Source: Plantago ovata (lineage: Eukaryota; Streptophyta; Magnoliopsida; Lamiales; Plantaginaceae). Taken from it: 64,000 nucleotides of DNA. Shown here in pieces: positions 43,488 to 54,819 of the stretch. The stretch spans positions 112,094,261-112,158,260 of the forward strand of contig CM051455.1 in NCBI GenBank assembly GCA_028274465.1, given 5' to 3'. Under the pieces are notes generated by a model. It saw only the letters and a list, made by a program, of their open reading frames with translations. It searched no databases and was not told the DNA's origin. The translations under genes were made by a program, and so were the position numbers. How positions within the stretch are numbered: the stretch's first letter is position 1; each line of letters starts with the position of its first letter.

Positions 43488-45593
43488 CTATCTTTTCCTT
43501 CTGAGGGTACTAGACTTCCCCTTCATGATTCTCCTTCCCGTGCTTTGATCCTGTGAATAAGAGTGAACATAAACGTTAAGACCACTGTAATCAATAGTGT
43601 TAGAAGTATCGAGTGGATCAGGTGGATCAGATATGGCTCGCAACACATGTTGCTTGCCATCCACTTCGATAGTGCAAGTCCTTTGGTAGATGTCCATCAC
43701 TGAACGTATTTTAGTAAAGAATGTTCGTCCTAAGAGTATGACATCCCCCGTCCCTGGTGCTGATGCTGGCATAATTACAAAATCGGTGTGGACAGAGGCT
43801 CCACCAATTTTGACTAATACATTCTTCACAACGCCTTCGGGCTTCACAAGGGATCCATCCGCCAGTTGCACAATAGCCTTATGCACAGTTAGTTCTCCAA
43901 GGTTACTCTTCTCGAAAACGTTCAAAGGGAGCACATTTGAGTAGGATCCAGTGTCTAGTGTGGCTCGGACATCTTCAAGCTCCCCAATCCCGACCTTAAT
44001 ATCGAAACTTTGAGGGAGTGGCTCGGGATCCTCTTGCTCCTCTTCACTCTTGTTAGTACCAAGGTCCTTTTCTTCTTCTTCGGTCTGTGGGGGCAGTTCC
44101 CTCTTGCAACTCTCGCACTTAGCAACCTTCTTGATGGTGATTTTAACAGGTAGATCACCTACTAAGTTAATGGACAATGATTTCTCAGTGTTGCTAGGCA
44201 GTTTGCCTTGTTCCCTACTCGCTCCTCGGTCGATCAACTCTTGCATCTTTTGATGGGTAAGCCTAGTGCTTTCTTCCAACTTATCAAGCCTTGCCCTAGT
44301 CTTCTCCGAATCTTCCTCATAACGTTTGAGAAAACTTTGTGTGTGATCATCCATCTTCTGCAAGTTCTCCATCAGTAGAGCCGACTTCGACTTCGGTGGC
44401 TCTTTCAGAGCGGGGTTTTCGCAGTGATCATTACCATAGTTAAGCCTACTACGGTCTTGGTTAGGTCCATAAGTTTGGTTAGCCGGTGCATATCCTTTAT
44501 TGTTACTGTATCCTCTTCTCCAAAATCCACCTCGAGAATTCCTACCGTCTTGTCCGTAGCTAACTTCTTGAGTGCCAAACTTCGTAGCAAAGGCTTCTTC
44601 TTCTCCTCCTCGAGCCCAGTTGCCATCATCGTATGCCAGCTCCGATCTACACATATGAGCCCCATGCCCATAGTTCTTGCATATTCGGCATACTTCGTTC
44701 GAAACAGTTGTTCCGGTGGCGCTCTTGAGGACTTGCTTCACTTCGTTGGTAAAGCACTCGAATTGATCCCCATTCCCCCTGTACATAGGGGCTTCTTGAG
44801 TCGGTGGAGCTTCAGGTCCACGTCTCCTAACCATTGCTCTTGGGTCCTTGAACTGCGAACCCTTAGCAAGCCTTTCGAAAACTGCCCAGACGGCTTCTGC
44901 GGTTTCCTCCCAAATATTGCCTCGGCATTGGAAATCCACCACTTGTTGGTTCTCGAAGGTTAGTCCATTGTAGAAGTGTTGGACTAGGTCGGAGTGTTCA
45001 AAACCATGGTGAGGGCACTTGTTCGTGAGATCTTGGAACCTCTCGAATGCGGTGTAGATGGTCTCATCATAGTCTTGCTTGAATCCAGTGATTTACGCCT
45101 TTAGCACGGTAGTCAGAGTGTGTGGGAAGTATTTCTCCATGAAGGCTGAAAAAACCTTTTCCCAAGTGTCCAGCGAGTCGGCTGGTAAAGAACTCAGCCA
45201 TGACTTGGCTTTGTCGCCAAGTCCCATAGCAAAAACCTTCATCCTCAACTCATCCGTTGTTATGTCAGCTCCGGGTCGTGGGAGTTGGTTGTCGAAATCA
45301 TCGATATCGTTCAAGTACCCCATCACATCTTCCCTTGATAAGCCATAGAACCTCGGAAGTTGTTGGAATGCGTGGTTCTTGATCTCCAGATCTCGGGTTG
45401 CGGGCGAAAGAACAATCGCCGGTCCCCTCATACGATCCTTGGTGGGTTGTACCCATGCCTTCAGTGGTCTAGCTTCTGCCATTCCGTCGATTTCCTTGGA
45501 AAGGAGTCGCCTTCTTTGGTGGTAGACTCTATCGATCTCAGCAATTGAATCAGCAAGCGGTATTCCTGCAGAACGTGTATGCGGCATACACAA
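43488..45593 (-). pseudogene. gag-pro: F gag-protease polyprotein, one stop
   Basis: One minus-strand frame of about 700 codons, broken only by TAA at 45093-45095. The gag core has the Athila-like pattern LRMKVFAMGLGDKAKSWLSS, then TWEKVFSAFMEKYFP, then FERFQDLTNKCPHHGFE. A zinc knuckle CRICKNYGHGAHMC (CX2CX4HX4C, complete) follows, then a coiled coil and an aspartic protease with ATLDTGSYSNVLPL and ILLGRTFF. The frame ends TLRRKR and stop at 43488. RT, RNase H and integrase are absent. The gag is clearly related to, but very different from, those of A and G, whose LTRs are close. Confidence 0.88.
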
Positions 45594-45734
45594 TCTGTGA
45601 CAGACTAGGTAAAGTAATTAGAAACGAACTAGGAAAGCAGTATCAGAGAGAAATTAAAAAGGAAAACTAAAACTAATAGAATTGGGAATCTAAAGCTGTA
45701 AATAAAAACAAATTAAATAGAAAAAAGAGTATAG

Positions 45735-45752
45735 TCCCCGGCAACGGCGCCA
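45735..45752 (-). other. Primer binding site of F (tRNA-Asp type)
   Basis: TCCCCGGCAACGGCGCCA on + is the exact complement of the site at 11-28, three bases inside the LTR end at 45756. Confidence 0.88.
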
Positions 45753-45755
45753 ATT

Positions 45756-47003
45756 TGATGAACGCGGATTTGTCAGGTCTCGATTCAGCAAATAAATTTG
45801 TTTATTATCCAAAGGCAATCCACAACTACAACGAAAACTTTAGTGTAGTAGTAGAATGACTCGAGTGTCGTTCTCTCGGGACTATACTAGCTTTATCAAA
45901 TCTAATTAAGAATATAAAACAGCAGATAGAAAGGAATAGGGGTTTTCAAGCAGATAATGGAGATTGGTGATAGTATGGTCCTTCTTAACATAATGGGTCG
46001 ATAATCATGCATAAATTCCTCGGTCTTGCATAGAGATCTTTGAATCAATCTTGTGTCCTGCTGCAAGTATTAAGCACTACGAAGATTATAAGGGTCTGAC
46101 TCATCAACAACTAACGTCCTAATGTGTTCCGTAACTATTCAACACTACGAAGATAATTGGTCTGATTGGTTGACAAGTGTCCATGTGTGCATAATAATCA
46201 ATACAACATACGAGAATTTTGGTGTTCAACTGATCAACGAAATAAAGCAATGACACGGAGTATAATGCGCGATATAGCCATTAGCATGATTATCTTCCCT
46301 CGCTAAGAATTCACATACTACCATCAACGATAAATTTAGCTACTCATAGACATGCAATCATAGAAGAAAACATATTGAAAGAATATAAAATAAGTAGATA
46401 AAAGTTGTAAGATACAAAGTTACCGAAGGTTGTCAATCTCCGGATGATTGCGATCCTACGCGCTCCAATCTGCTATGAAAAAGTATTCCCTAAGCTATGG
46501 AACTCCCAGGACAGGCCCCGGGAAGTTCCTACCTAAAACTATAGAGAGAGGTGAGAAAGTAGGCTTGGAAAGATATGATTTTCGGAGAGAAAACTCGCAA
46601 CTATATACAGGCCCGAAATTCTTCTGGGGCGGTCCGCCCGAGTGCTGGGGCGGTTCGCCTCACAGTGTAAACGCGGAATTTTCGCGTTTTCGACGCGGTT
46701 TTGGATTTCTTCACCTTTTCGGACTCGGTTTATGACTTCTAGTAGCCTTCTAACCTCCAGATTAGGCCCCTAGACTCCAAATCCTATCCGGAAACCTTCA
46801 GATACTCCAAATATGCTTCTGGAACACCAATTCCTTGTAGACTTCAATATAATTTCCCGTAAATCTCCGAATTTCAACCAAAACCTGTAAAATAAAATCT
46901 AAAGGGAAACGTGACACTATTCTAATAAAATGTACTAAAATATAGCTAAATTAACGTAGAGGATAGCTAGAATAGGTGAAAAAGACTCGAATGAAAATGT
47001 AAT
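45756..47003 (-). repeat. 5' LTR of F, lacking its outermost ~17 bp
   Basis: It begins TGATGAACGC on + (biological end) and stops at GAATGAAAATGTAA, short of the expected AATACACATTCATCA. It is directly fused head to head with the LTR of G. TATA on the minus strand at 46603-46611 lies beside GC modules. Confidence 0.88.
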
Positions 47004-48240
47004 AGTTACACTTTCATTCGAGTCTTTTTCACCTATTCTAGCTATCCTCTACGTTAATTTAGCTATATTTTAGTACATTTTATTAGAATAGTGTCACGTT
47101 TCCCTTTAGATTTTATTTTACAGGTTTTGGTTGAAATTCGGGGATTTCCGGGCAATTATATTGAAGTTGACAAGGAATTGGTGTTCCAGAAGCCTATTTG
47201 GAGTATCTGAATGTTTCCGGATAGGATTTGAAGTCTAGGGGCCGAATCTGGAGGTTAGAAGGCTACTAGAAGTCAGAAACCGAGTCCGGAAAGGTGAAGA
47301 AATCCAAAAACGCGAAAATTTCGCAAAAAAGCTGTGGGGCAAACTGCCGCAGCATGGGGCGAACCGCCCCGGAGTTTTTTCGGGCCTATATATAGTGCTC
47401 AGTTTTCTCTCCGAAAATCATATCTTTCCAGACCTACTTTCTCACCTCTCTCTATAGTTTTAGGTAGGAACTTCCCGGGGCCTGTCCTGGGAGTTCCGTA
47501 GCTTAGGGGATACTTTTTCATAGCAGTTTGGAGCTCGTAGGACCGCAATCATCCGGAGATTGACAACCTTCGGTAACTTTGTATCTTACAATTTTTATTC
47601 TACTTATTTTATTTATCTTTTAATATGTTTTCTTCTATGATTTATGTTGATTGCATGCATAATATGAGTAGCTAAACTTATCATTGGTGGTAGTATGTGA
47701 ATTCTTAGCGAGGGAAGATAATCATGCTAATGGCTATATCGCGCATTATACTCCGTGTCATTGCTTTATTTCGTTGATCAGTTGTAACCAAAATTCTCGT
47801 ATGTTGTATTGATTATTATGCACAATTGGACAGTAGTCGACCATCAGACCAATTATCTTCGTAGTGTTGAATAATTACGGAACACATTAGGACAATCGTG
47901 ATTGACTAGTCAGACCAAATTATCTTCGTAGTGCTTAATACTTGCAACACACTAGATTGATTCAAAGATCTCTATGCAAGACCGAGGAATTTATGCATGA
48001 TTATCGACCCATTATGTTAAGAAAGACCATACTATCACCAATCTCCTTTATCTGCTAGAAACCCCCTATTGCTATCTGTCTGCTGTTTTATATTCTCTTG
48101 ATTAAATAGATAAAGCTAGTTATAGTCCTGGAGAACGACACTCGAGTCATTCTACTACTACACTACGGTTTTCGTTGTAGTTGTGGATTGCCTTTGGCTA
48201 AATAACAAATTTATTTGATTGACCTTGACAACGTTCATCA
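47004..48240 (+). repeat. 5' LTR of G
   Basis: It starts inside the LTR at TTACACTTTCATTCG and ends CGTTCATCA. TATATATA at 47387-47394 follows the GC modules at 47335-47372. Its first ~130 bp match the F LTR better than its own 3' LTR, while the rest matches its own 3' LTR. Confidence 0.88.
47387..47394 (+). promoter_or_regulatory. TATA box of the G LTR
   Basis: TATATATA, 15 bp downstream of the palindrome GGGGCGAACCGCCCC, followed by GTGCTCAGTTTTC. Confidence 0.65.
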
Positions 48241-48243
48241 AAT

Positions 48244-48261
48244 TGGCGCCGCTGCCGGGGA
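48244..48261 (+). other. Primer binding site of G
   Basis: TGGCGCCGCTGCCGGGGA has one change (T to C) from the A site, three bases after the LTR end. Confidence 0.85.
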
Positions 48262-48514
48262 CTATACTCCTTTTTTCTATTTAATTTGTTTATATTTTCA
48301 GCATTCAACCCCCAGAACAGCTCGTGGATTGTCTCTCAAAAATTTCACCTTCTTACCCTATTTCTTTCCTCCTATCTTCTTCAGTAAATTCATCTAAACT
48401 GATCTTGGTTACCTTGCGTGTTTGTGCTCTCGGAATTTTTGGTGATATTGTGTTTGATTACGCTAATAGAACTAACTTTTAGTTTTGAGTTACTCTTACT
48501 ACAGACATACAGGT

Positions 48515-49840
48515 ATGATGTCCATGCGCGCTCGCATGACACCCCAATTCTCGCAGGTGAGGAGAGGATCTTCCATATACCTGGAAGACGAGTTAAGGAT
48601 GTATGAGGTGACGGAGTCCATGGTGAGGTACTTACCGAGGTACGAAGATGGAGTAGGGATGGACCCATGGAGTTTCATTCGATCATATGAGGAGGAAATA
48701 GAAAGAATTCCAGCAGAAGGGTTTACTAAGGACCAATTATGCAGGAAACTATTTTCTTTTGCTCTTGGGTATGAGCCGAGGCATTGGATTGCAAGGCTTG
48801 AACCAGGATCGTTGAAAACTTGGGGCCAAGTAGTAGAGGAGTTCTTGGCGCGGTTCATGCCTTATCATGAGACGATTGCCTTACGTGATAGGATCCAATA
48901 TTTCGAGCAAGGAGAGTATGAGCAGTTTTGTGACGCCTACGAACGTTTTGAGATGTATAAACGTGAGTGCCCCCATCACCGTTTCGAAGATGGGGAGTTG
49001 ATTTGGTGCTTCGTTGGTGGACTTCGTGAAGAGGAACGACGTAGAGTGGATCAGTAGAGCGGCGGTCTGGGAGAATGTACAGTCGACGAGGCAGAAGAAG
49101 TCCTCCGTAAGTACGCCAGAGGTTCAACACAATCCGATGAGGTCATACCAATTCACATCACCGCAAAGGAAGTAGATCGAGGTGAAGCAGGAAGCTCATC
49201 CGAGGAATATTTTGAAACCGAAGAAATCAGTGAGGAAGATGCACATGCCGAGCAAGTTGAAGATGGCCTTCGTATAGAAAAAATTGTTGAAGAAGTTGAA
49301 GTAACTGAGCATCTTACGGAAGAATTCAGCTTGTTGAATTGTGCTGAAGTAGAAGAGGTTTGAGAACTTGGAGAGGAGAAAGGATTGGAAGGCGACGCCC
49401 CCCTGGAGGTGTGGGGCGAGTCGCCCAGCATGGGGGGAGAATCGCCTCCCATGACCAGTGAGCTGGACGACCCCAGCTCCCCTGTTTCTATACTCCCAGA
49501 CATTCGCATCAACCCAAAACCACTTCCTTCCGTTACTACTGAGGTTCTTAAGTACAAAGAGGTGAATCTACTTCTCCGAGGTGGAAAGCTTGACAAGCAA
49601 GATACATAGGAGCCACCACTAAACAAGCACCTCGATGAAGTCAAAGTGAATGTCCTCCTATTGACGAAGTCCTTATTGGATATGCCTGCAAAGCAAACCA
49701 GTTCATTCACCATGGTGAGATCTTTGAAGCTTCCTAGGTCTCTTTGCTACATCGGACCAAGAGAATGGCGGCCACCGTGGGGAGGTACTCTTGAGTCCAT
49801 TCTTGAATACTCAGCCGACCGAGGCCAAACCGTTCGGTAA
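48515..49840 (+). pseudogene. G gag-like ORF, about 441 codons with three stops
   Basis: The frame runs from ATG at 48515 (MMSMRARM) to TAA at 49838-49840, with in-frame TAG near 49055, TGA near 49361 and TAG near 49607. Residues about 55-175 form the gag core (DPWSFIRSYEEEIERIP, KLFSFALGYEPRHWIA, LKTWGQVVEEFLARFMP, AYERFEMYKRECPHHRFE). An acidic Glu-rich region follows. A GC-palindrome cluster at 49390-49455 is translated as part of the protein, and the C-terminus is Leu/Pro-rich. No zinc knuckle and no protease. The core aligns with A and F gag at low identity. Confidence 0.78.
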
Positions 49841-51280
49841 CATCTAGTATCACTTTTTATTTACTCATTCTCTTTTGCTAGGGACTAGCTTAAGTTTCAT
49901 GAGGGGGATGGGATGTGAACCATGATGTTAAGTATTGTTTGGCTTTGTGATGTTGAGTAGGATAGTCTTGTTTTTTTTTTTAATTGCATTTGCACGTTTA
50001 CTGCTTTCCTAGGATAGTCTTGCATGTTTTATATGGAGTTTATTGCCGAATTTTTTGAACTTTTTTATTGGGTAGATCAACCAACTATGTTATTAATCGT
50101 ATGCTTCATCTCTATAAATTTGTTTGAGGTTTTTCTCGCTTGGCTTGTCACATTTATGTATTGCACTTAGTTGAGCTAGGTAGTCTCGACATCACTTAGT
50201 GGTGTTTTCTCTACTGCGGTTCACGAAGGCCTTTATAATAGGATGATGCATGTTAGGGTCTTATGGTTGTTTCCCGAGTAATTATGTACCTAAGAGGCAA
50301 CAAGTCTTCACCATGCTTTGAGATTGCTAAATGCCTAGGGAGGAGGTAGTGTGAGGTTTTGTGATCCTTTGTTTATAACCTATTCTTCCGAATAGGTTTG
50401 GGGAGGGGGTTACACCATCATTAGACTTGTTTCAGTTTTTCATTTTCGTATCGTGAGTTTATTTTTCACTTTTCGTAAAATTTGTACTCCAACCTATTCT
50501 TTTGAATAGGTTTGGGGAAGTCGTGTAAGTGTTTTTGTTTCTCTCTTTGTTATGCTACTGCTGGCTAAAAAAAATCGAAAAAAAAGAAAAAGAAAAAAAG
50601 AATCTGGAAAGAAAAAAAAAAGAAAAAAAGAAAAGACCCCAAAAAAGCAAAGAAGGGTCCAAAAAAAAAAGAAAGCCAAATAGCAGTTTAGCAAAGTGTT
50701 GAGTCTTTTCCATTTTTGTGATGTTCGTAATCGTGTTTTTTATCTTTTATCTTTTTTGTCTTGGGTGTTATCTGTTCTAGACCACCCTCGTCCTGCCATT
50801 CAGGAAGTGGTGAATTTCTTAAGACTTTACTTGAGAGATGGGTAGAATAGGGGAGAGTTATCTTTTATAGGGAACCCTCCTTCGTTTGATGAGAGCCAGT
50901 ACTGGTTCGACCTCTTTTGAGGGAAAGTCTTAACATGGTGGAACAGCAGTAAGTCCTCAATTTCATAGGCACGGGGCAATCATTCGTATCTTAGCATGCA
51001 TCATTACGTCGTCATTGACTAGGTCCAGGTAGAGAATGTTACGAGAGACTATCTTGTCTTGACATAAGTGCTTATGTGGATGTGTATAAGTCAATCGAGG
51101 TATTCTTCAACCTATATTCATGCTTTGATTTATATGGTTTTTGTTCATATGTTATTTGATAGATTCAGTAGATTAGTTCATTTTATTTGGCATAAAACTC
51201 CATTTTGTGTCTTGCATGGTTTTTGTATTAGAGTCTAGCTTAGTTGCTTGAGGACAAGCAAAGGTTCGGTTTGGGGAGTT
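49841..51280 (+). other. Conserved non-coding tail and polypurine tract of G
   Basis: Paired hairpins at 50377-50398 and 50491-50512, purine tract 50568-50690, and polypurine tract TCGGTTTGGGGAGTT at 51266-51280 immediately before the 3' LTR. Collinear with A, B and reversed F. No gene. Confidence 0.75.
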
Positions 51281-52545
51281 TGATGAATGTGTATTTTACA
51301 CTTTAATTCGAGTCTTTTTCACCTATTCTAGCTATCCTCTATGTTAATTTATCTATATTTTAGTATATTTTATTAGAATAGTGTCACGTTTCCCTTTAGA
51401 TTTTATTTTACAGGTTTTGGTTGAAATTCGGGGATTTCCGGGCAATTATATTGAAGTTGACAAGGAATTGGTGTTCCAGAAGCCTATTTGGAGTATCTGA
51501 AGGTTTCCGGATAGGATTTGAAGTCTAGGGGCCGAATCTGGAGGTTAGAAGGCTACTAGAAGTCAGAAACCGAGTCCGAAAAGGTGAAGAAATCCAAAAA
51601 CGCGTCGAAAATGCGGAAATTCCGCGAAAAAGCCATGGGGCGAACCGCCGCAGCATGGGGCGAACCACCCCGGAGTTTTTTCGGGCCTATATATAGTGCT
51701 CAGTTTTCTCTCCGAAAATCATATCATTCCAGACCTACTTTCTCACCTCTCTTTATAGTTTTAGGTAGGAACTTCCCGGGGCCTGTCCTGGGAGTTCCGT
51801 AGCTTAGGGGATACTTTTTCATAGCAGTTTAGAGCTCTTAGGACCGCAATCATCCGGATATTGACAACCTTCGGTAACTTTGTATCTTACAAGTTTTATT
51901 CTACTTATTTTATTTATCTTTCAATATGTTTTCTTCTATGATTTCTGTTGATTGCATGCATAATATGAGTAGCTAAACTTATCATTGGTGGTAGTATGTG
52001 AATTCTTAGTGAGGGAAGATAATCATGCTAATGGTTATATCGCGCATTATACTCCGTGTCATTGCTTTATTTCGTTGATCAGTTGTAACCAAAATTCTCG
52101 TATGTTGTATTGATTGTTATGCACAATTGGACACTAGTCGACCATCAGACCAATTATCTTCGTAGTGTTGAATAATTACGGAACACATTAGGACAATCGT
52201 GATTGACTAGTCAGACCAAATTATCTTCGTAGTGCTTAATACTTGCAATAGGACACTAGATTGATTCAAAGATCTCTATGCAAGACCGAGGAATTTATGC
52301 ATGATTATCGACCCATTATGTTAAGAAGGACCATACTATCACCAATCTCTTTTATCTACTAGAAACCCCCTATTGCTATTTGTCTGCTGTTTTATATTCT
52401 CTTGATTAAATAGATAATGCTAGTTATAGTCCTGAGAAAACGACACTCGAGTCATTCTACTACTACACTACGGTTTTCGTTGTAGTTGTGGATTGCCTTT
52501 GGCTAAATAACAAATTTATTTGATTGACCTTGACAACGTTCATCA
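51281..52545 (+). repeat. 3' LTR of G
   Basis: A complete 1,265 bp from TGATGAATG to CGTTCATCA. TATA at 51687-51695 lies after GC modules 51635-51672. The H pol frame continues at 52546. Confidence 0.92.
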
Positions 52546-54819
52546 GATAACAACGACATCTTCGCGTGGAGTACCGAGGATCTCAAGGGGATCGACCCAT
52601 GTGTCGCCGTTCACCGTCTTAACGTAGACCCGTCGATCACCCACATCAGAGAAAAGCGAAGAGACTTCAGTGCGGAAGATAATGCCATAATAGAAGCGGA
52701 AGTCCAGAGACTTCTTAAGGCCGGCCACATCAAGGAGGTGAGATACTCCGATTGGGTATGCAATGTGGTCCTCGTGGAGAAGGGTCCGGGAAAGTTGAGA
52801 ATGTGCAACAATTTCACAAGGCTCAATAAATTTTGCCCGAAGGATCCCTACCCTCTCCCACGGATCGACCAGCTGGTCGACTCCACCGCTGGATGCGCCC
52901 TCCTGAGTTTCATGGATGCATACCAGGGCTTCTACCAGGTCAAAATGGCCAAAGATGACGTGCCCAAGACTGCCTTCTTCGCTAATGGCAATGTGTATTG
53001 CTTCAACGTGATGCCATTCGGTCTCAAAAACGCCGGAGCGACCTACCAAAGGTTAGTCAACATGATGTTCAAAGAAGAGCTGGGTAAAACAATGGAAGTA
53101 TATGTCGATGACATGATTGTCAAGAGCAAAACCGAGGAGCAACATGTAGGTTACCTGGCAAAATGCTTCTCAATCTTGAGAAAGTATGGCATGAAGCTCA
53201 ACCCGGCGAAGTGTACCTTCGGAGTCAAAGGGGGGAAATTCCTCGGTTACATGGTAACAGAGAGAGGAATAGAAGCAAACCCCGAAAAGATAAAGGCCAT
53301 CCTCGATCTTCCTCAACCTCAATCCATCAATGAGGTGCAACAATTGGTCGGAAAGTCAATTGCACTGAGTAGATTTATCTCGAGGTCTGCCGAGAAAAAT
53401 TTACCCTTTTTCAAAGTGCTGAGGAAGAGCAGCCACTTCGAGTGGACGAAGGAGTGCGAGGAAGCCTTCGAGAAGCTGAAAGAGTATCTACTCGCTCCCC
53501 CACTACTGTCGAAACCCGTAGAAGGAGAGGTACTTTACTTATACCTAGCAGCAACTGGGGAGGCTATCAACTCGGTCTTGGTACGAATCCAAGGAAACGA
53601 CCACTTGCCCATCTACTACTTGAGTAAAGTACTCGCCGGAGCTGAAATGCGGTACATGGATATCGAGAGGCTATCCTTTGCCCTCGTTTATACGGCAAGG
53701 AGGTTGAAGCCCTACTTTGGTGTTCACAAGGTTGTAGTCCCGACGAGACAACCTCTTAAGCAAGTCCTCGGAAAATCCGAAAATTCGGGAAGAATGGCAA
53801 GATGGGCAATTGAATTAAGTGAGTACGACATTGACTATCAAGCACCCGTGGCCAAGAAACCACAAGTCATCGCCGACTTCCTCGTAGAGTATCCCTCCAA
53901 AGGAACTTCAGAGGAAAACCCTTCGGAAACACAGAGTGTTATGATGATGGTCGAAGAGCAACCCCAGCAAAACAACCCTATGCAAGCTCTTGAAGATGCT
54001 TTGAAAGAGCTCAAGGCGATGTCCCAGACAAAAAGAAAAAGGCATGAAGTGTTCCTGTCAGAGAAAATCGACGAACCAAAGGGCATGGAGACCGTCTCTC
54101 CAAAACCCAAGGAATTAGTCGACCACGGAGACGTCTGGATTATTCATGTTGATGGATCCTCATCAAGAAAAAATGGTGGGATAGGAATATACTTCAAGAG
54201 TCCCGGAGGGGCTGAACTCGAGTACGCCGTTACTCTTAGTTTCCCGGTCTCAAACAATGAAGCAGAATATGAAGCCATCCTCATAGCTCTACGTATGGCA
54301 AAAGCATTGGAAGTGAAGAAGCTACATCTCTTCACTGATTCTCAACTGGCCGAGAAGCAAATCTCGGGGAAATTCAGAACCAAGAAGGACTCACTGGATG
54401 AGTACAAGAGCGCCATCACGGAAGAAATCCAAAAATTTGAAAGTTGTGAGATTGAGAAGTTCTCGAGAGATCTCAATCAAAGGGCAGATGCCCTATCAAA
54501 GTATGCTTCAGCTTCCGGAGGAGTGGATACCCAGAATGTGATACTTATGAGAATCAACGCATCATCCCTATGGTCATCAAAGCCAAACGTCTTGGCAATT
54601 GACGCTCAACCGGGTTGGATGCAAGAGATAACTAAATATCTCAAACATGGAAGCCTCCCTCGTGACAAGGCTGAAGCGAGGAAGATCAAAGGAAAGGCTC
54701 CCCGATACATCATGCAAGGAGACTACTTGTACAAAAGGTTCTTCGAGGGAGTCTACTTGAGATGTGTCGCCGAGCATGAGGTCCAAAAACTTTTGGGAGA
54801 GATGCATCGAGGAAGTTGA
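52546..54819 (+). CDS. pol: H pol: RT, degenerate RNase H, archaeal-type RNase H
   Basis: Open from the G edge to TGA at 54817-54819 (about 757 codons). RT begins within its N-terminal part (DNNDIFAWSTEDLKGID), with MCNNFTRLNKFCPKD, FGLKNAGATYQR and the catalytic YVDD at 53101-53112. The following RNase H has LYLAATGEA where active enzymes carry an Asp, so it is degenerate. After a linker comes a second RNase H with Asp in IIHVDGSSSRKNGG, Glu in NNEAEYEA, Asp in LFTDSQL and Asp in NQRADALSK, all four present. This pair is characteristic of Tat elements. The start of the RT linker is lost to the F/G insertion. Confidence 0.9.
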   Translation, partial: DNNDIFAWSTEDLKGIDPCVAVHRLNVDPSITHIREKRRDFSAEDNAIIEAEVQRLLKAGHIKEVRYSDWVCNVVLVEKGPGKLRMCNNFTRLNKFCPKDPYPLPRIDQLVDSTAGCALLSFMDAYQGFYQVKMAKDDVPKTAFFANGNVYCFNVMPFGLKNAGATYQRLVNMMFKEELGKTMEVYVDDMIVKSKTEEQHVGYLAKCFSILRKYGMKLNPAKCTFGVKGGKFLGYMVTERGIEANPEKIKAILDLPQPQSINEVQQLVGKSIALSRFISRSAEKNLPFFKVLRKSSHFEWTKECEEAFEKLKEYLLAPPLLSKPVEGEVLYLYLAATGEAINSVLVRIQGNDHLPIYYLSKVLAGAEMRYMDIERLSFALVYTARRLKPYFGVHKVVVPTRQPLKQVLGKSENSGRMARWAIELSEYDIDYQAPVAKKPQVIADFLVEYPSKGTSEENPSETQSVMMMVEEQPQQNNPMQALEDALKELKAMSQTKRKRHEVFLSEKIDEPKGMETVSPKPKELVDHGDVWIIHVDGSSSRKNGGIGIYFKSPGGAELEYAVTLSFPVSNNEAEYEAILIALRMAKALEVKKLHLFTDSQLAEKQISGKFRTKKDSLDEYKSAITEEIQKFESCEIEKFSRDLNQRADALSKYASASGGVDTQNVILMRINASSLWSSKPNVLAIDAQPGWMQEITKYLKHGSLPRDKAEARKIKGKAPRYIMQGDYLYKRFFEGVYLRCVAEHEVQKLLGEMHRGS

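Larger units (their letters stand above)
39908..47003 (-). mobile_element. Element F: non-autonomous gag-protease element, minus orientation, in H
   Basis: Minus-strand order: 5' LTR (47003-45756), primer site (45752-45735), gag-protease (45593-43488), GC modules, unidentified exon-like region, purine tract and paired hairpins, polypurine tract, and only 149 bp of the 3' LTR (40056-39908). No RT or integrase. The LTR, primer site and 3' tail match A/B/G. The missing 3' LTR part and H linker form one deletion. Confidence 0.85.
47004..52545 (+). mobile_element. Element G: non-autonomous gag-only element, plus orientation, in H
   Basis: 5' LTR 47004-48240 (outer ~17 bp missing), primer site, gag with stops, conserved tail, polypurine tract and complete 3' LTR 51281-52545. 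It ends exactly where the H RT frame resumes (GATAACAACGAC). No target duplication can be seen because the left end is fused to F and the far side of F is deleted. Confidence 0.88.

Noticed and set aside
45079..45348. Plus-strand ORFs opposite F gag-protease
   Set aside because: Shadows of the minus-strand frame; no recognisable domain.
43488..52545. F and G as one element rearranged by self-integration
   Set aside because: Their internal regions differ (gag-protease versus gag only, different gag cores) and each has its own primer site and tail, so they are two insertions.
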